Below are positions 1 to 11,237 of a stretch of 64,000 nt of DNA, in pieces. This DNA comes from Gentiana macrophylla. Lineage: Eukaryota > Streptophyta > Magnoliopsida > Gentianales > Gentianaceae. Position 1 is the stretch's first letter; each line of letters opens with the position of its first letter. Position numbers and translations under genes: made by a program. The DNA lies in contig CM047809.1 in NCBI GenBank assembly GCA_026214975.1, positions 32,461,977 to 32,525,976 of the forward strand, given 5' to 3'. Under the pieces are notes generated by a model that saw only the letters and a list, made by a program, of their open reading frames with translations, did no database searches and was not told the origin of the DNA.

Positions 1-507
1 GTCACTACTACGAGGGCAGAGTCGATGTTCTATCTAGAGACAGGTGCCCCAATCAACATAGGTCTTTTGATGCATAGTATTCATGAGCTTTCCGCCACTT
101 CTGAGCGAGAGCTGTTACCATACGGACCAATGATTAATATGTTTACTCTAAAGGCCGAGGTGAATATGCTCGTCAGTGATGATTGGGAAGACCCTGAGCC
201 GCAGCTCAGTTCAAAGTCAGTCTCAAGAGTATAGAGATGGGTTAGAGCAGAGAGGGAGCGTACTCCACTGCATGGTGCACGGAGGACTCAGAGAGCCTTG
301 CTTGAGGAGCACTCGCGTGAGATTGTGAGTCTACATAGCAAGATGGATCGGATTATTGACTTCTTAGGAGTTCCACCTGCTACCCCACCACCTAGGACTG
401 CCCCTCGTCAAAGAGTATCCTCTTCCACTGCAGCCGCCTCGAGTTCTGCATCACCTCCCGGTTTTGAGCCTAGAGACGACTGGGAGGGTTATTCTGATGA
501 TGACTAG
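1..507 (+). pseudogene. Athila/Tat-type retroelement ORF, C-terminal part (element G)
   Basis: The plus frame is open from the window edge to the stop at 505-507, apart from one in-frame TAG at 232-234. The N-terminal part (ETGAPINIG, then SERELLPYG) resembles the plant transposon/Athila ORF domain found in Ty3/gypsy Athila and Tat elements. The C-terminal part has a short helical stretch (EIVSLHSKMDRIIDFLG), a Pro/Ser-rich linker and an acidic end, DDWEGYSDDD. The T-rich tract and the ACATTGGGGACAATGT box that follow are typical of the 3' region of Athila-like elements. The 5' part lies outside the window. The family assignment is by recall of motifs; the gene is dead or a remnant. Confidence 0.6.
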
Positions 508-1562
508 CTTTTATTTCTTTTTATTGTTGTTTTCCATTTTCTTGTTTTATTTTTATTTTTTTTTTCTTTTCCTATCTAGTTGATGTAGCGGAATATTAAT
601 AATATAATGATTTTGTCGGCTTAATTTGTTTTGGAGTTATTTTATTTTCACTTTTACTGCCGCTCTTTTGTTATACAGTTTCTTGTCACCAATATTCTTC
701 TAGGTTTGTTTGAGTTTCTTAGCGTAGATTCTTCATGGATTACTTACATGAGCCCGATCATTTATACGACGATCCGATTCTTCTTTGGTTCCGCCATTAA
801 CCGAAGATAAGTTCCTTTTCGTTTTTTATTTCTTATCTCACACATTGGGGACAATGTTTCGATTGAGAGGGGGGTAGAGGAACGTCACTTAGCTTTTTAG
901 CAGTATATTCCATGAATTGCGTGATTATCTTGATTCTCTTTGATGCACGATTCACCACTTAGACTTTGATTCCTTTCGACAGAATTTCGAAAAATTAGGA
1001 TATCTTTGATCTTTTTGAGTTAATTGACTTCATCTTTGTTTTACTTTGTACGAGTAAGAGAAAATGCCCACTTCTGAAGTAGTGGCGTATTAAGCGCATA
1101 TTCTGTTATGAGCCACCATTTTAAGCACGTATAACTCAGTTCCCTTGGTGTGTAGTCGATAGCATATTGCTTTAACAAGAGTTGACCCTGGCTTTATCAC
1201 GAATCATGTTTTACTTACGCTTATAAAGGCAAAGGAATTTTGGATTCGGTAGTTTATCATGAGTGGGGCCATGAGGATAGATAAATCAATGAGTGTTTAC
1301 CCGCCAAGAAAGAGAAGTGCATTGAAATATATACATTTATAATCTTTGGCAATACTTTATTCGATGGAGCGTAAGACGCACGACTTTTGCATAGACCGTT
1401 AAACGTGAGCCTAAGAGTAATATCTGCTCGGTTCTCGATCCGCCTTGCCAGCTCAATTAATTAAAAAATACATGTTCGAGACTGGTTAGTTCGACTATGG
1501 GTTGATGTAATGTGAAATGGTCTGCATTTCTAAGCGGTTGTGAAAGTTATTGCACACACACA
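508..1562 (+). mobile_element. 3' non-coding region of element G, before the Copia-A insertion
   Basis: This AT-rich stretch has no coding potential. A T-rich tract at 510-565 is followed at 842-885 by CACATTGGGGACAATGT and a G-run, GAGAGGGGGGTAGAGG. That is the Athila-type block between the last ORF and the 3' LTR. The region stops at the Copia-A insertion (target duplication 1558-1562) and resumes at 11067. Confidence 0.55.
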
Positions 1563-3430
1563 TGTAAGGTGTGATGCCCGAAAGACAATTTTGTAATTGT
1601 TTCATTTAATAAATGAAATGATATTATTATTCATATTTATTATTCTCATATTCACCGATGTGACAATAGCATTTACACTACAGAAATCCCTAAAGTATAT
1701 CGTTTATGTAATCACTTAACTCAGTGTATGGGATATACACGGGAGGATTGAGTTAGTGAAGATGTACTTAAAATACAATTAGCCCGTAGTAAAGTTAATC
1801 GAGAGTATCGGGTCTCTCCCTTAACGTGCTATTAATGCGCCTGAACACAATTGGTGTGATTGTCTTATCCGGACTTTCGGTTAAGAGAACCTAGTGGGGC
1901 ATTTATATATATGATATATATCGTGAGAAATTTGGACCGATTTGATTAGAGTTCACGATATAATTCCGTGAATCGAGAAGTCTTATCGAATCAATCGATG
2001 ATCATATTTATGGATATATCTTAATCTCGAGGTGATCACGACCAACCGCTTGAATCGATTATGAGGTTTGACTTGACGGTTAAGGATTACACCGAGTCGT
2101 GATCCGAATTACCCCATCTTGGCATTGTCTTTGGATTGAGTGAGTAGTCCGTGTTATCACAGATACGGAATCCATTCCTTCCATTTATGGAAGTAGATAG
2201 ACAGCCTCCTTATTTGTTAATCCTAGAAAGCGATCGATCGCATGAGTTCATATTACACGATTAGTTACCAAGTGAGTTGTATGAATTAATTGATCACTAG
2301 GGGTTAATGGTAAATAAGGATAAGAGGTTCGAAAAGGGTTAACGGTAACTTCCAAATTTAGAATGAATAAATCCATGGAGGATTAATCCATATGTAATGA
2401 TTATATCAATGGACGCTTATTATTATTCTCGTGAGGAGATAAATATAATCTCATAATCGGAGGAGTGCGATCACGGGATTATAGTGGCATATTCTCGTGA
2501 TTGATTTATCGAATATAATTATTACATTCGTAAGATAATTATTTATTTGATTTATCGGAGTCACGATTATTAGTCCATGGTCCCCGACGTGCCTCCTATA
2601 TAGCATAGCTATTCTCGGACGTCGAATCCTAATAATATTAATTTAGTTATTGTTGGACTTTATTAAAACGATATGCGAATTAATTGTTTGGTGAACTATT
2701 AAATTAGTTGGGCAAAATAATTAAATATGTGAAAAAGACATTTTTCATAATCTTGGCTCAATTTAGAGTGTTAGTCGAAAATTGTGACTAGGTCACAAGC
2801 ATTGGAATTAATTGTTTGGTGAACTATTAAATTAGTTGGGCAAAATAATTAAATATGTGAAAAAGACATTTTTCATAATCTTGGCTCAATTTAGAGTGTT
2901 AGTCGAAAATTGTGACTAGGTCACAAGCATTGGATAAATATTTATGGTAAGGAATAAAAATAAATATTATTCTAGATTTGTTCTAGAATATTATGGGATT
3001 ATTTTTATTTAATGGATTTATCTTATTTCCAAAATAAAAAATCATTGGAGGTTAAGTTTTACTCTCCTATATAAAGAGAGTTCTCCCAAGCCTCATAACA
3101 CACACAAAAATTTCGACTCTTAACAAAAGCAAGAGTGAAATTTCGCCAAGAGGGTTGGGGAAAAATCTTGGAGGTTTTTCGGGTAGCATATCGGAAGGAT
3201 TCGAGTCGAGAATTTCCTTCCACGGGAGTTGCTTGGATCACACGTCACGGAAGATCGTGGTGCTTTTCACACAATCTTTCATTCATCCTTTATGTTCTTC
3301 AACTTGGATTTTGAGATCCAAGAGGTATGTTCTACAACCCCATTGTAGATGTAGATCTAGTTATTTTATTACGTGTATTTTATAGATCTAGATCCTTAAA
3401 TCGCTTCCGTTGCGGATGGTATTACCAATA
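1563..3430 (+). repeat. Copia-A 5' LTR
   Basis: It begins TGTAAGGTGTGATGCCCG and ends ATTACCAATA, where the 3' LTR has CAACA, so the terminal CA is mutated. Relative to the 3' LTR it carries a perfect 128 bp tandem duplication (2678-2805 and 2806-2933). It also lacks the short segment found at about 10494-10560 of the other copy. A TATA-type promoter box lies at 3068-3076. Confidence 0.92.
3068..3076 (+). promoter_or_regulatory. Putative TATA box in Copia-A 5' LTR
   Basis: TATATAAAG follows a CTCC motif and precedes the GAGAGTTCTCCC stretch. The same box is at 10696-10704 in the 3' LTR, and a related one lies at the same place in the Copia-B LTRs. Confidence 0.6.
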
Positions 3431-3431
3431 G

Positions 3432-3440
3432 TGGTATCAG
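3432..3440 (+). other. Copia-A primer-binding site
   Basis: TGGTATCAG starts one base after the 5' LTR. It matches the start of the initiator-methionine tRNA complement (TGGTATCAGAGC) used by plant copia elements. The following bases (TCGCC) have diverged. Confidence 0.75.
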
Positions 3441-6400
3441 TCGCCAATGTGATCTATATTTATACGTATAAAATATTAGATCAGTGAGTGGAAAACATGT
3501 AGTTTTGTCCCAAATTTTTTTTTTTTTTTGCTTGGGCCGATGCTTATGTTATTTTTTTATGTTGTTGCGATTGTTGTGGTTTGAAGAGATGGATTGGGGT
3601 GCGCCAGATTGTTTACCTGTAGATCTATTTTGTAATTCTTTTGATTAGATCACTTCTGAAGATGGGACTTGTAATTTAATTTTATGCAACTCGAAAATTG
3701 TAAAGATGGCTCCTTTGTAATTTTATTTTTGATCCGGGTTCAAGACGACGAAGATGATGTGTTGAAGATCATGTATTGAAGATCATCAAGAAGGTAAACA
3801 CGGGAGGAGGCCGATTGTTTTATTTTATTTTTCGACAAACATTGGTCACGGCAAATTCTTTTTTCTTTGCGGCGGCAATCACAAATTTTTTTATTTGACT
3901 TTCACTTGTTACTTAGGTCATAAGACCAATTGAAAAAGAAAAAAAAAACATTTGCCGTATACAAACAAAAAAAAAGATAATTAAAGTTTCTTTTTGGATA
4001 AGTTTTGCCGTGAAGAGAGGGGGAAAAAAAAAAAAAAAAGGAAAAGTTTTTTTATAAAACAATTTGATAATATAGATATATTTTTTAATATATTGGTATA
4101 TTACGGCCTCCTCTCCTCGTCGTTCGTGATTCGTGTCAAGATCGAAGGTTTGAGATCCGGAAGTTTCAAGATCAAGATCGAAGATCGAGATTTGAAGACT
4201 TAGAATTAATTTTACTTTTCCTTAGAAAATAGGTTAGTCGAAGCTTCAACGATCCATCTCGGTGTTTAAATTTTCCGCAATTTATTTTTTATGTGTTTGA
4301 TCATAAAATAGACATAAAATCGGAATTGCCATGACATGCATCATACCATAAATCCACTCCATGCATACATGTAGAATTTTAATTTTGGTAATTAAAATAG
4401 GCATGTATACAAACTCGCGTAATTAGTTGAAATTTAATTAATACGTGGTAATTAATTAATTTAGTAACTAATTAAAGATCTGAGGATGGGTTATGAAATC
4501 GTTAAGCCTTTCGGTGTGTGTTCTCGGTGAACCGCCGTAAAAGCCCAAATGAGATCACGTTTTCGATTCGTAGTGTCTACGAGATTGAATGATGGTAAAA
4601 GAACAATAAATCTTGGATAACAACGGTTCGCCTATAGGTTGGGTGGTCAACTGAGCTTTGCTCGACCGACTGAACCCTCCTAGTGTGATGTATGCACGGG
4701 GGTCCGGCAAGACTAAGCTACACCAACAAGCGGAGGGGTGATTCCTTCTTATCTCAATGGGGCTCTCTTGACCCGACTTCGTCCGACTGTCACATATGTT
4801 CCAACGAATAGGACGGGTAGGCTTCCCCACGTTACCCACACCATTCGGAATCCTTGATTTGATGTGCTTTTATGTTAACATCAAAAAGACGTGGTTAGTT
4901 AACCCACCACCACTTCCAAAATATTGAGTGGGAGCGGGAGGCGGCTGACCAACCCCACGGCCTCTACTATAGATACAAGTAAGTGAGAGAAGGGTGATGC
5001 CTCGCGGCACTTTGATTTCGTCCCCCTACGGATGGTGTTCACTCCTATCAACATTCATGGCTTGGTCTCCGAAATGATAGGATTTCTGGGTACTCGTCGG
5101 GTCACTGACCTATCCTACGACGGCACACTCGGGGCGTACCTAAGAGATCCGATATAGTAGGTCACACTCATAAAGGATATTTTTGATAATATCTAGGCTA
5201 AAAAAGGAAGGTAGTCAATGAATAAAGGGATGTTCGATTTTCGTGGGATGTTTGATTCTCACAAGTTATTCATTGATGAGATTGTCTCGATTTAACCGTC
5301 ATCTCTTTGACCTACCCTACGGCGGCACTGAGATGCGAGGTTAAAATCTTGGAATGGTAGAGTAGACTTACTTATATTTTACAATTCCTAAAATAAAATA
5401 ATATAGTAGTGTTAAACTTGAATTAATACATGTCATTTTATTTACAACATTATATCCCTTACTAAATTGCTTAAAATTTATAATTGACTAGTATTGACTT
5501 CTTTAAAAAGTGGAAAGTAACTAGGACGTTGAACTAGTTAATCGATAATGCAATTATTTTTCGAAAGAGATATTTTCTCTTAAGCCTTGTAAAAACCAGA
5601 GTGACATACAGGTATGTCACTCGTATCAAACTTAGTTTGATCAAAGGTGATTTCGGACTTTGAAATTCTTCTAGTGAATTTTGAGTGTGTAGTAATTACA
5701 CGAGTAATTTTCTAATTGAAAAATCGGAAAATCATGAAGTGTTACTAGTTGGACGATATTTGGAATCGATGAACTAATGGGAGCTTTATGATTTGTTATT
5801 TTTTCTAGAACATTAGAAAAGTGTAACTGACTACACACGTAACCGTTCTAATTGAAAAACAGGAAAGTCATGAAATGTCGCTAGTTGGACGATATTTGGA
5901 ATCGATGAACTAGTGGGAGTTCTATGATTTGTTGTTTTTCTGGAAACATTGGAACTATAGATTTTTCTAATCAGAAAAATCGGAAAATCATAAAAATAAA
6001 GCATTGCTCGTTAGACGGTATTTGGAACCGATAAACTAGTGGGAGCTTTAATGTTATGATTTATTGTTATTTTTTCTGGTATATTAGAAAATCCGAGAAG
6101 TCCCGACGAGTAACACTCGAAATAGACATCCACGGTTCAAGAGTAGTGTCACTCAAACGAACCATTTGGTTCAAGACTATTTCCATTCACGGAAAGTCAA
6201 GAATGGGAGAATATGTCTAAAAGTGTTAGTCATCTAAAGCGAGAAAACTTTAAGGTTGAACGAAAAATTAATTAAGCGAAAATCATAGGATAAGGGGCGG
6301 TGATTTGGGATCACCAACCTATGAATCCTTGGCGATTTTCTCGAGCTAAGTTCTATGGAAGAACAAGGTAGCAGTGCATTTAACGATTAAAGGAGTAAAC

Positions 6401-7730
6401 AACGGGCAGTTAATTTTAGCTAGAATAGTGGGAGTGATATAAGGAAATGAATCTCGGATTCAATCCTTGGATATCGCGGAAAATTTATTTTCGGTTTAAG
6501 ATTCATTGAACGAGTGGATTTACCTTCTATTCGATAATTTGTTTGTCGATAGAAAGTGAATATACCATTTGTAGTACTGAATCCAAGACTCGGACTTTTG
6601 TTTGATAAAGTCAAAACCACTTAGAAGCTCTTTGAAATATGTATATAAAACACATCTTAAAAACTATTAAAAGCAATTGGTTTATATATTTAGATACACG
6701 CTTCTTCATATTCCATAGTTAGTGCATGGTCCCTAAAAGGCAAGACACAAGGCGGCTCATGGTGATTCCTTTCTCCCAGCCTGGTTAGATTGTCTCAAAG
6801 GTTCAATGACTAAGTTTCCTTTCAATAGGGAAAGGATAATGGTTATAAAGAAGTAACATAGCTTGTTCATGACGACCTTCGGGTCCGATGAAAGATACAA
6901 GCCGGTAGGAGCTTCGAGTAGTGACTTCTTGTCGATAACTATTCAAACACTCCGGTAAGTTTATCCAAAATATTTTGAGGTTTCTCTATTTTCAACAGAG
7001 ATAGAGTATTCTATACTCAGAATAGGCCATTCATAGTCCTCGAGAATGATGCTCATTCTGCCTTATTGTGACATGTTCTCACTAAGTGAGAAACCGTTAA
7101 AATTGCCTTATATAGTTTTAGATGTGCTACAATACACTGCTTAACTCAATAAAGATATTGGAAGCGACATAACGGTTTACATTGACATGTAAGACCGAGA
7201 AGTCTACCTAGAATATGCTTTGGAATTTACGGATAAGGTGTGGATTCGGTTCACCCCACTTCCGTAAATATAAGCATTTAGCACACGGTGCTTGAAGGTA
7301 AGACTGGAAATTTCGCGCATACGTTCGGTCAATGACCATTCGTGATATATCTTTTAACCTATTGAGTATAAAGGTTAGATTCTTGAAATCGGGAAGGGAC
7401 GAGTTATCTTTGTTGCATCCTTTACGATAGAGTCCATGAACAACAAAACCTTGAACCTGAAAGCACGTTTACTCAAGGTAGTTACTAAAGCGATTAAAAT
7501 CATACCACACCCAACATCGGTTGTTGGTGATAACACTAAATACTACTAAACTAGATCAGAATTTTGATCCACCCGGTAAGTATTGGGAGTATGGTTTATC
7601 CATTACCCATTACGGGTTCTGCGGACTTTGTAGTCTGGGGATCGATTGATGACCTATGGCTCTTTTGTGAGCAGTATAGGATTCTGATAATAGAGGTTGG
7701 TATAATAGCCATAACCCTATGAATGGAGTT
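3441..7730 (+). mobile_element. Copia-A internal region, leader and decayed gag/pol N-terminal part
   Basis: No usable reading frame remains over 4.3 kb. Blocks shared with Copia-B include the stretch around 4245-4440 (CATGACATGCATCAT), 4555-4850 and 4890-5160. A sentence-like motif, CACTGACCTATCCTACGACGGCA, occurs near 5102 and again near 9053. A unit of about 130 bp is present three times at 5700-6075 (motif starts near 5748, 5885 and 6011) but once in Copia-B near 46200. I could not assign gag or integrase motifs. Confidence 0.6.
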
Positions 7731-7754
7731 CGGTACTCCAGTTCTGTTCATGCT

Positions 7755-8030
7755 CTTGTAGAACCACCTGAGCATCTCAGGCCCAGTGGGAGTAATTGGA
7801 TCTACACGGAAAAGAGTTGAATGAATAGGAAAGTTTATCTTTCAGAGCAAAGATTGAGTGGTCTAGGGTAATTCCTAAGAAGTAGAGAGTTAATCGGACC
7901 TTGAACTCTCTTACCACTAGTATTGCATGATTTCGTTCAAAAGCAGAGAAAATAGGGGTGATTCCTCGAGACTTTCTTGCCAAACAAACGGAGTCTGGAT
8001 TCATTCAAAGCAGAATGGTATTGCCTTATG
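7755..8030 (+). pseudogene. Copia-A reverse transcriptase remnant (N-terminal RT motifs)
   Basis: In one plus frame VEPPEHLRPSGSNWIYTEK is legible near 7759-7815. It corresponds to the copia RT stretch usually read as LVxPPEGVxPIGxKWIYKxK. It is followed by GKFIFQSKD (GKVExFKARLVAKG position) and, after a frame change, LETFLPNKRSLDSF near 7965-8005 (EETFSPVAMLKSIRI position). Frame changes and stops every few tens of codons rule out activity. The match is by eye. Confidence 0.7.
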
Positions 8031-8560
8031 AACTTATGATGGGATGACTGTCCAAGGCTTATGTCCTTTATGGATAAAAAGCAAACCTCTCGGTCATTGG
8101 AAGTCATATATTTCTACAATATGTGGATTTGACGAGAATATTGATAAGTCTTTTGTAGACTGGATATCAATTTTAGTACTGATGAGTGAATATATACATT
8201 AGTGTTTGTGAAGGATAACTTCGCACCACTTGGAATCAACATGGGGGTGTTATCTCAAGTCGAATCCGACAATACCACAATTCTCTCGCAATGAGATTTG
8301 GACAACATTCTTAAGAGTTTGACTCAATCGAATTCATTAGAATCATTCATTGGTTTCCCATCCATCTTATTGGTTAAGATGATGCATTTGTGTATGCAAC
8401 ATTCAACGAGGAAGTTCTACCCTATGCCTCAGGAATGACTCTCTAAATCTTCGGATCAAGAGAAATGGGATAGATTCTCTTTCTAGTAAGAGATGGTCAG
8501 GTTATTGAACGTCAACTTTGATCGAATCTTAGATTCGGCGGTTAACAAAGCAAGTTTAGT

Positions 8561-8755
8561 ATGTCCTTTAGAGTCTTGAAGAGAACGAGGAATAATATGC
8601 GGACATATTCATGTGTGAACTTGGATATATGTGATACACTGATTTTGACTTTAAGTCAGATTGAGGATGATCATTATGTCGATCTCGGGCTCAGTGTTTA
8701 CTCTTGTGTTGAAGCTATTGCCTGGAGGAATCCAGCAACGCCAACTCGACTTTAA
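8561..8755 (+). pseudogene. Copia-A RNase H remnant
   Basis: The plus-strand translation contains pieces of the copia RNase H motif YTDSDFxSDxDDRKSTSGSVF. DFDFKSD and DDH are followed, after frame slips, by SISGSVFT and then AIAWRNP, the position of GGAISWRSxKQ. The equivalent in Copia-B is at about 48790-48905 with VDYTDSDL. The order RT remnant, then RNase H remnant, then PPT agrees with a plus-strand copia pol. Confidence 0.72.
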
Positions 8756-9231
8756 CTAGTTGGGTGATTAGCGGCTTTTGTAGTAGCTAGAGAGGCGATA
8801 TAGCTTAAGGATTTCCTTTTCATATCTGGGAGTGATTCTAGATTTGGAAGCCGATACCACATCATTTTACAAACGATGAAGGGGTAGCTTATAAGGATTT
8901 TCGAAATCACTAGAGGTCAAAAGCATATTGGGAAAGTACCACATGATTAGATGGACCGGTAACGTTTCGATTCTACGGATCATCTCGAGCCGACAACCTG
9001 ACTAATCATTAAGACCCATGACATTTAGATGTAGGTACTCCCCGAGTCACTGACCTATCCTACGACGGCAGACTCAGAGTGTATTTTGTCATCTATAATG
9101 GTTATGATATGCTTAATGGGTACTAGAATACGGGATGGGTCTCCATTGCTTTAGAGCAAGTGGGAGATGTAGTTTGTTGTATTTTAAATAATAGGGTGTG
9201 CTCTAAAACAATTATTCACATGCTTTCGTGC
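8756..9231 (+). mobile_element. Copia-A pol 3' end and 3' untranslated region
   Basis: There is no open frame. It holds the second copy of the CACTGACCTATCCTACGACGGCA motif near 9053. GGTGTGCTCTAAAACAAT near 9197-9215 recurs before the Copia-B 3' LTR. Confidence 0.55.
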
Positions 9232-9242
9232 AAGTGGGAGAT
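9232..9242 (+). other. Copia-A polypurine tract
   Basis: AAGTGGGAGAT directly precedes the TGTTAGG start of the 3' LTR. It is the usual plus-strand primer of plant copia elements. Confidence 0.8.
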
Positions 9243-11061
9243 TGTTAGGTGTGATGCCCGAAAGACAATTTTTTAATTGTTTTATTTAATAAATGAAATG
9301 ATATTATTATTCATATTTATTATTCTCATATTCACCGATGTGACAATAGCATTTACACTACAGAAATCCCTAAAGTATATCGTTAATGTAATCACTTAAC
9401 TCAGTGTATGGGATATACACGGGAGGATTGAGTTAGTGAAGATGTACTTAAAATACAATTAGCCCGTAGTAAAGTTAATCGAGAGTATCGGGTCTCTCCC
9501 TTAACGTGCTATTAATGCGCCCAGAACACAATTGGTGTGATTGTCTTATCCGGACTTTCGGTTAAGAGAACCTAATGGGGCATTTATATATGACAGATAT
9601 ATCATATAGGGCTGGACCGATTTGATTAGAGTTCATGATATTATTCCGTAATCGAGAAGTCTTATCGAATCAATCGATGATCATATTTATGGATATATCT
9701 TAATCCTGAGGTGATCACAGTCCAACCGCTTGAATCGGTATGAGGTTTGACTTGACGGTTAAGGATTACACCGAGTCTATGATCCGAATTACCCCATCTT
9801 GGCATTGTATCGATTGAGTGAGTAGTACGTGTTATCACAGATACGGAATCCATTCCTTCCATTTATGGAAGTAGATAGACGATTCCCTTATTTGTTAATC
9901 CTAGAAAGCGATCGATCGTGATGCGAGTTCATATTACATCGATTAGCTACCCGGTGAGTTGTATGAATTAATTGATCACTAGGGGTTAATGGTAAATAAG
10001 GATAAGAGGTTCTGAAAAGGGTTAACGGTAACTTCCCGATTTAGAATGAACAGTCTATGGAGGATTAATCCATATGTAATGATTATATCAATGGACGCTT
10101 ATTATTATTCTCGTGATGAGATAAATATAATCTCATAATCGGAGGAGTGCAGTCACGGGATTATGGTGGCATATTCCTGTGATTGATTTATCGAATATAA
10201 TTATTCTATTCGTAAGATAATTATTTATTTGATTTATCGGAGCCGCTGATTATTAGTCCATGGTCCCCGACGTGCCTCCTATATAGCATAGCTATTCTCG
10301 GACGTCGAATCCTAATAATATTAATTTAGTTCTTGTTGGACTTTATTAAAACGATATGCGAATTAATTGTTTGGTGAACTATTAAATTAGTTGGGCAAAA
10401 TAATTAAATATGTGAAAAAGACATTTTTCATAATCTTGGCTCAATTTAGTGTGTTAGTCGAAAATTGTGACTAGGTCACAAGCATTGGAATTTTCGGCCC
10501 CTACACATGTTTTTAGGAAACAAGAAATTGTTTTAAGACATGTGCATAAAATATTTATTGGATAAATATTTATGGTAAGGAATAAAAATAAATATTATTC
10601 TAGATTTGTTCTAGAATATTATGGGATTATTTTTATTTAATGGATTTATTTTATTTGCAAAATAAAAAATCCTTGGAGGTTAAGTTTTACTCTCCTATAT
10701 AAAGAGAGTTCTCCCAAGCCTCATAACACACACAAAAATTTCGACTCTTAACAAAAGCAAGAGTAAAATTTCGGCCAAGAGGGTTGGGGAAAAATCTTGG
10801 AGGTTTTTCCGGGTAGCATATCGGAAGGATTCGAGTCGAGAATTTCCTTCCACCGGGAGTTGCTTGGATCACACGTACGGAAGATCGTGGTGCTCTTCAC
10901 ACAATCTTTCATTCATCCTTTTGCGGTTCTTCAACTTGGATTTTGAGATCCAAGAGGTATGTTCTACAACCCCTTGTAGATGTAGATCTAGTTATTTTAT
11001 TACGTGTATTTTATAGATCTAGATCCTTAAATCGCTTCCGTTGCGGATGGTATTACCAACA
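9243..11061 (+). repeat. Copia-A 3' LTR
   Basis: It begins TGTTAGGTGTGATGCCCG, ends TTACCAACA and is followed by the ACACA target duplication. It is highly similar to 1563-3430. Many of the visible differences are clusters where one copy has CAG or CTG and the other has a CG. The TATA-like box is at 10696-10704. Confidence 0.93.
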
Positions 11062-11066
11062 ACACA

Positions 11067-11237
11067 TTGGCTCATGACTTGAATAGTGTTTAATGTGTTA
11101 CTGATGAATATGCATGGCATGATCTTGATCTTGACTTAGTGAGGCATGGTTGTTTTTAATTAACTTGTATATTGATCTGAGTGTGTTTTCTTTTCGCCTT
11201 TTTGCTCGGGACGATCAAAAGCTAAGTGGGGGGTAGT
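11067..11237 (+). mobile_element. Element G, last internal segment and polypurine tract
   Basis: Element G resumes directly after the ACACA duplication. TTTTGCTCGGGACGATCAAA and AAGCTAAGTGGGGGGTAGT at about 11199-11237 form the typical pre-LTR box and polypurine tract of Athila/Tat elements. Confidence 0.65.

Larger units (their letters stand above)
1563..11061 (+). mobile_element. Copia-A: complete but coding-dead Ty1/copia LTR retrotransposon
   Basis: Two long direct repeats (1563-3430 and 9243-11061) begin TGTNAGGTGTGATGCCCG and bound a 5.8 kb internal region. A methionine-tRNA-type PBS (TGGTATCAG) follows the first LTR, and a PPT (AAGTGGGAGAT) precedes the second. The 5 bp target duplication ACACA is intact at 1558-1562 and 11062-11066, so the ends are firm. 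Inside are only recognisable scraps of copia RT and RNase H in several frames with many stops. It was inserted in element G. It is related to Copia-B at 42009-51029: LTRs and many internal non-coding blocks are shared. Confidence 0.93.

Noticed and set aside
3059..3385. Small frames on both strands at the end of the Copia-A 5' LTR (and 10687-10872)
   Set aside because: They lie in the R/U5 region of an LTR, and the two LTR copies do not preserve the same protein.
3431..3445. Possible tRNA gene near the LTR ends
   Set aside because: Only a short tRNA complement (PBS) is present; no cloverleaf can be formed.
4555..4839. 94-residue minus frame in Copia-A
   Set aside because: It is opposite to the element's coding strand; the matching Copia-B block has no such frame on the same strand.
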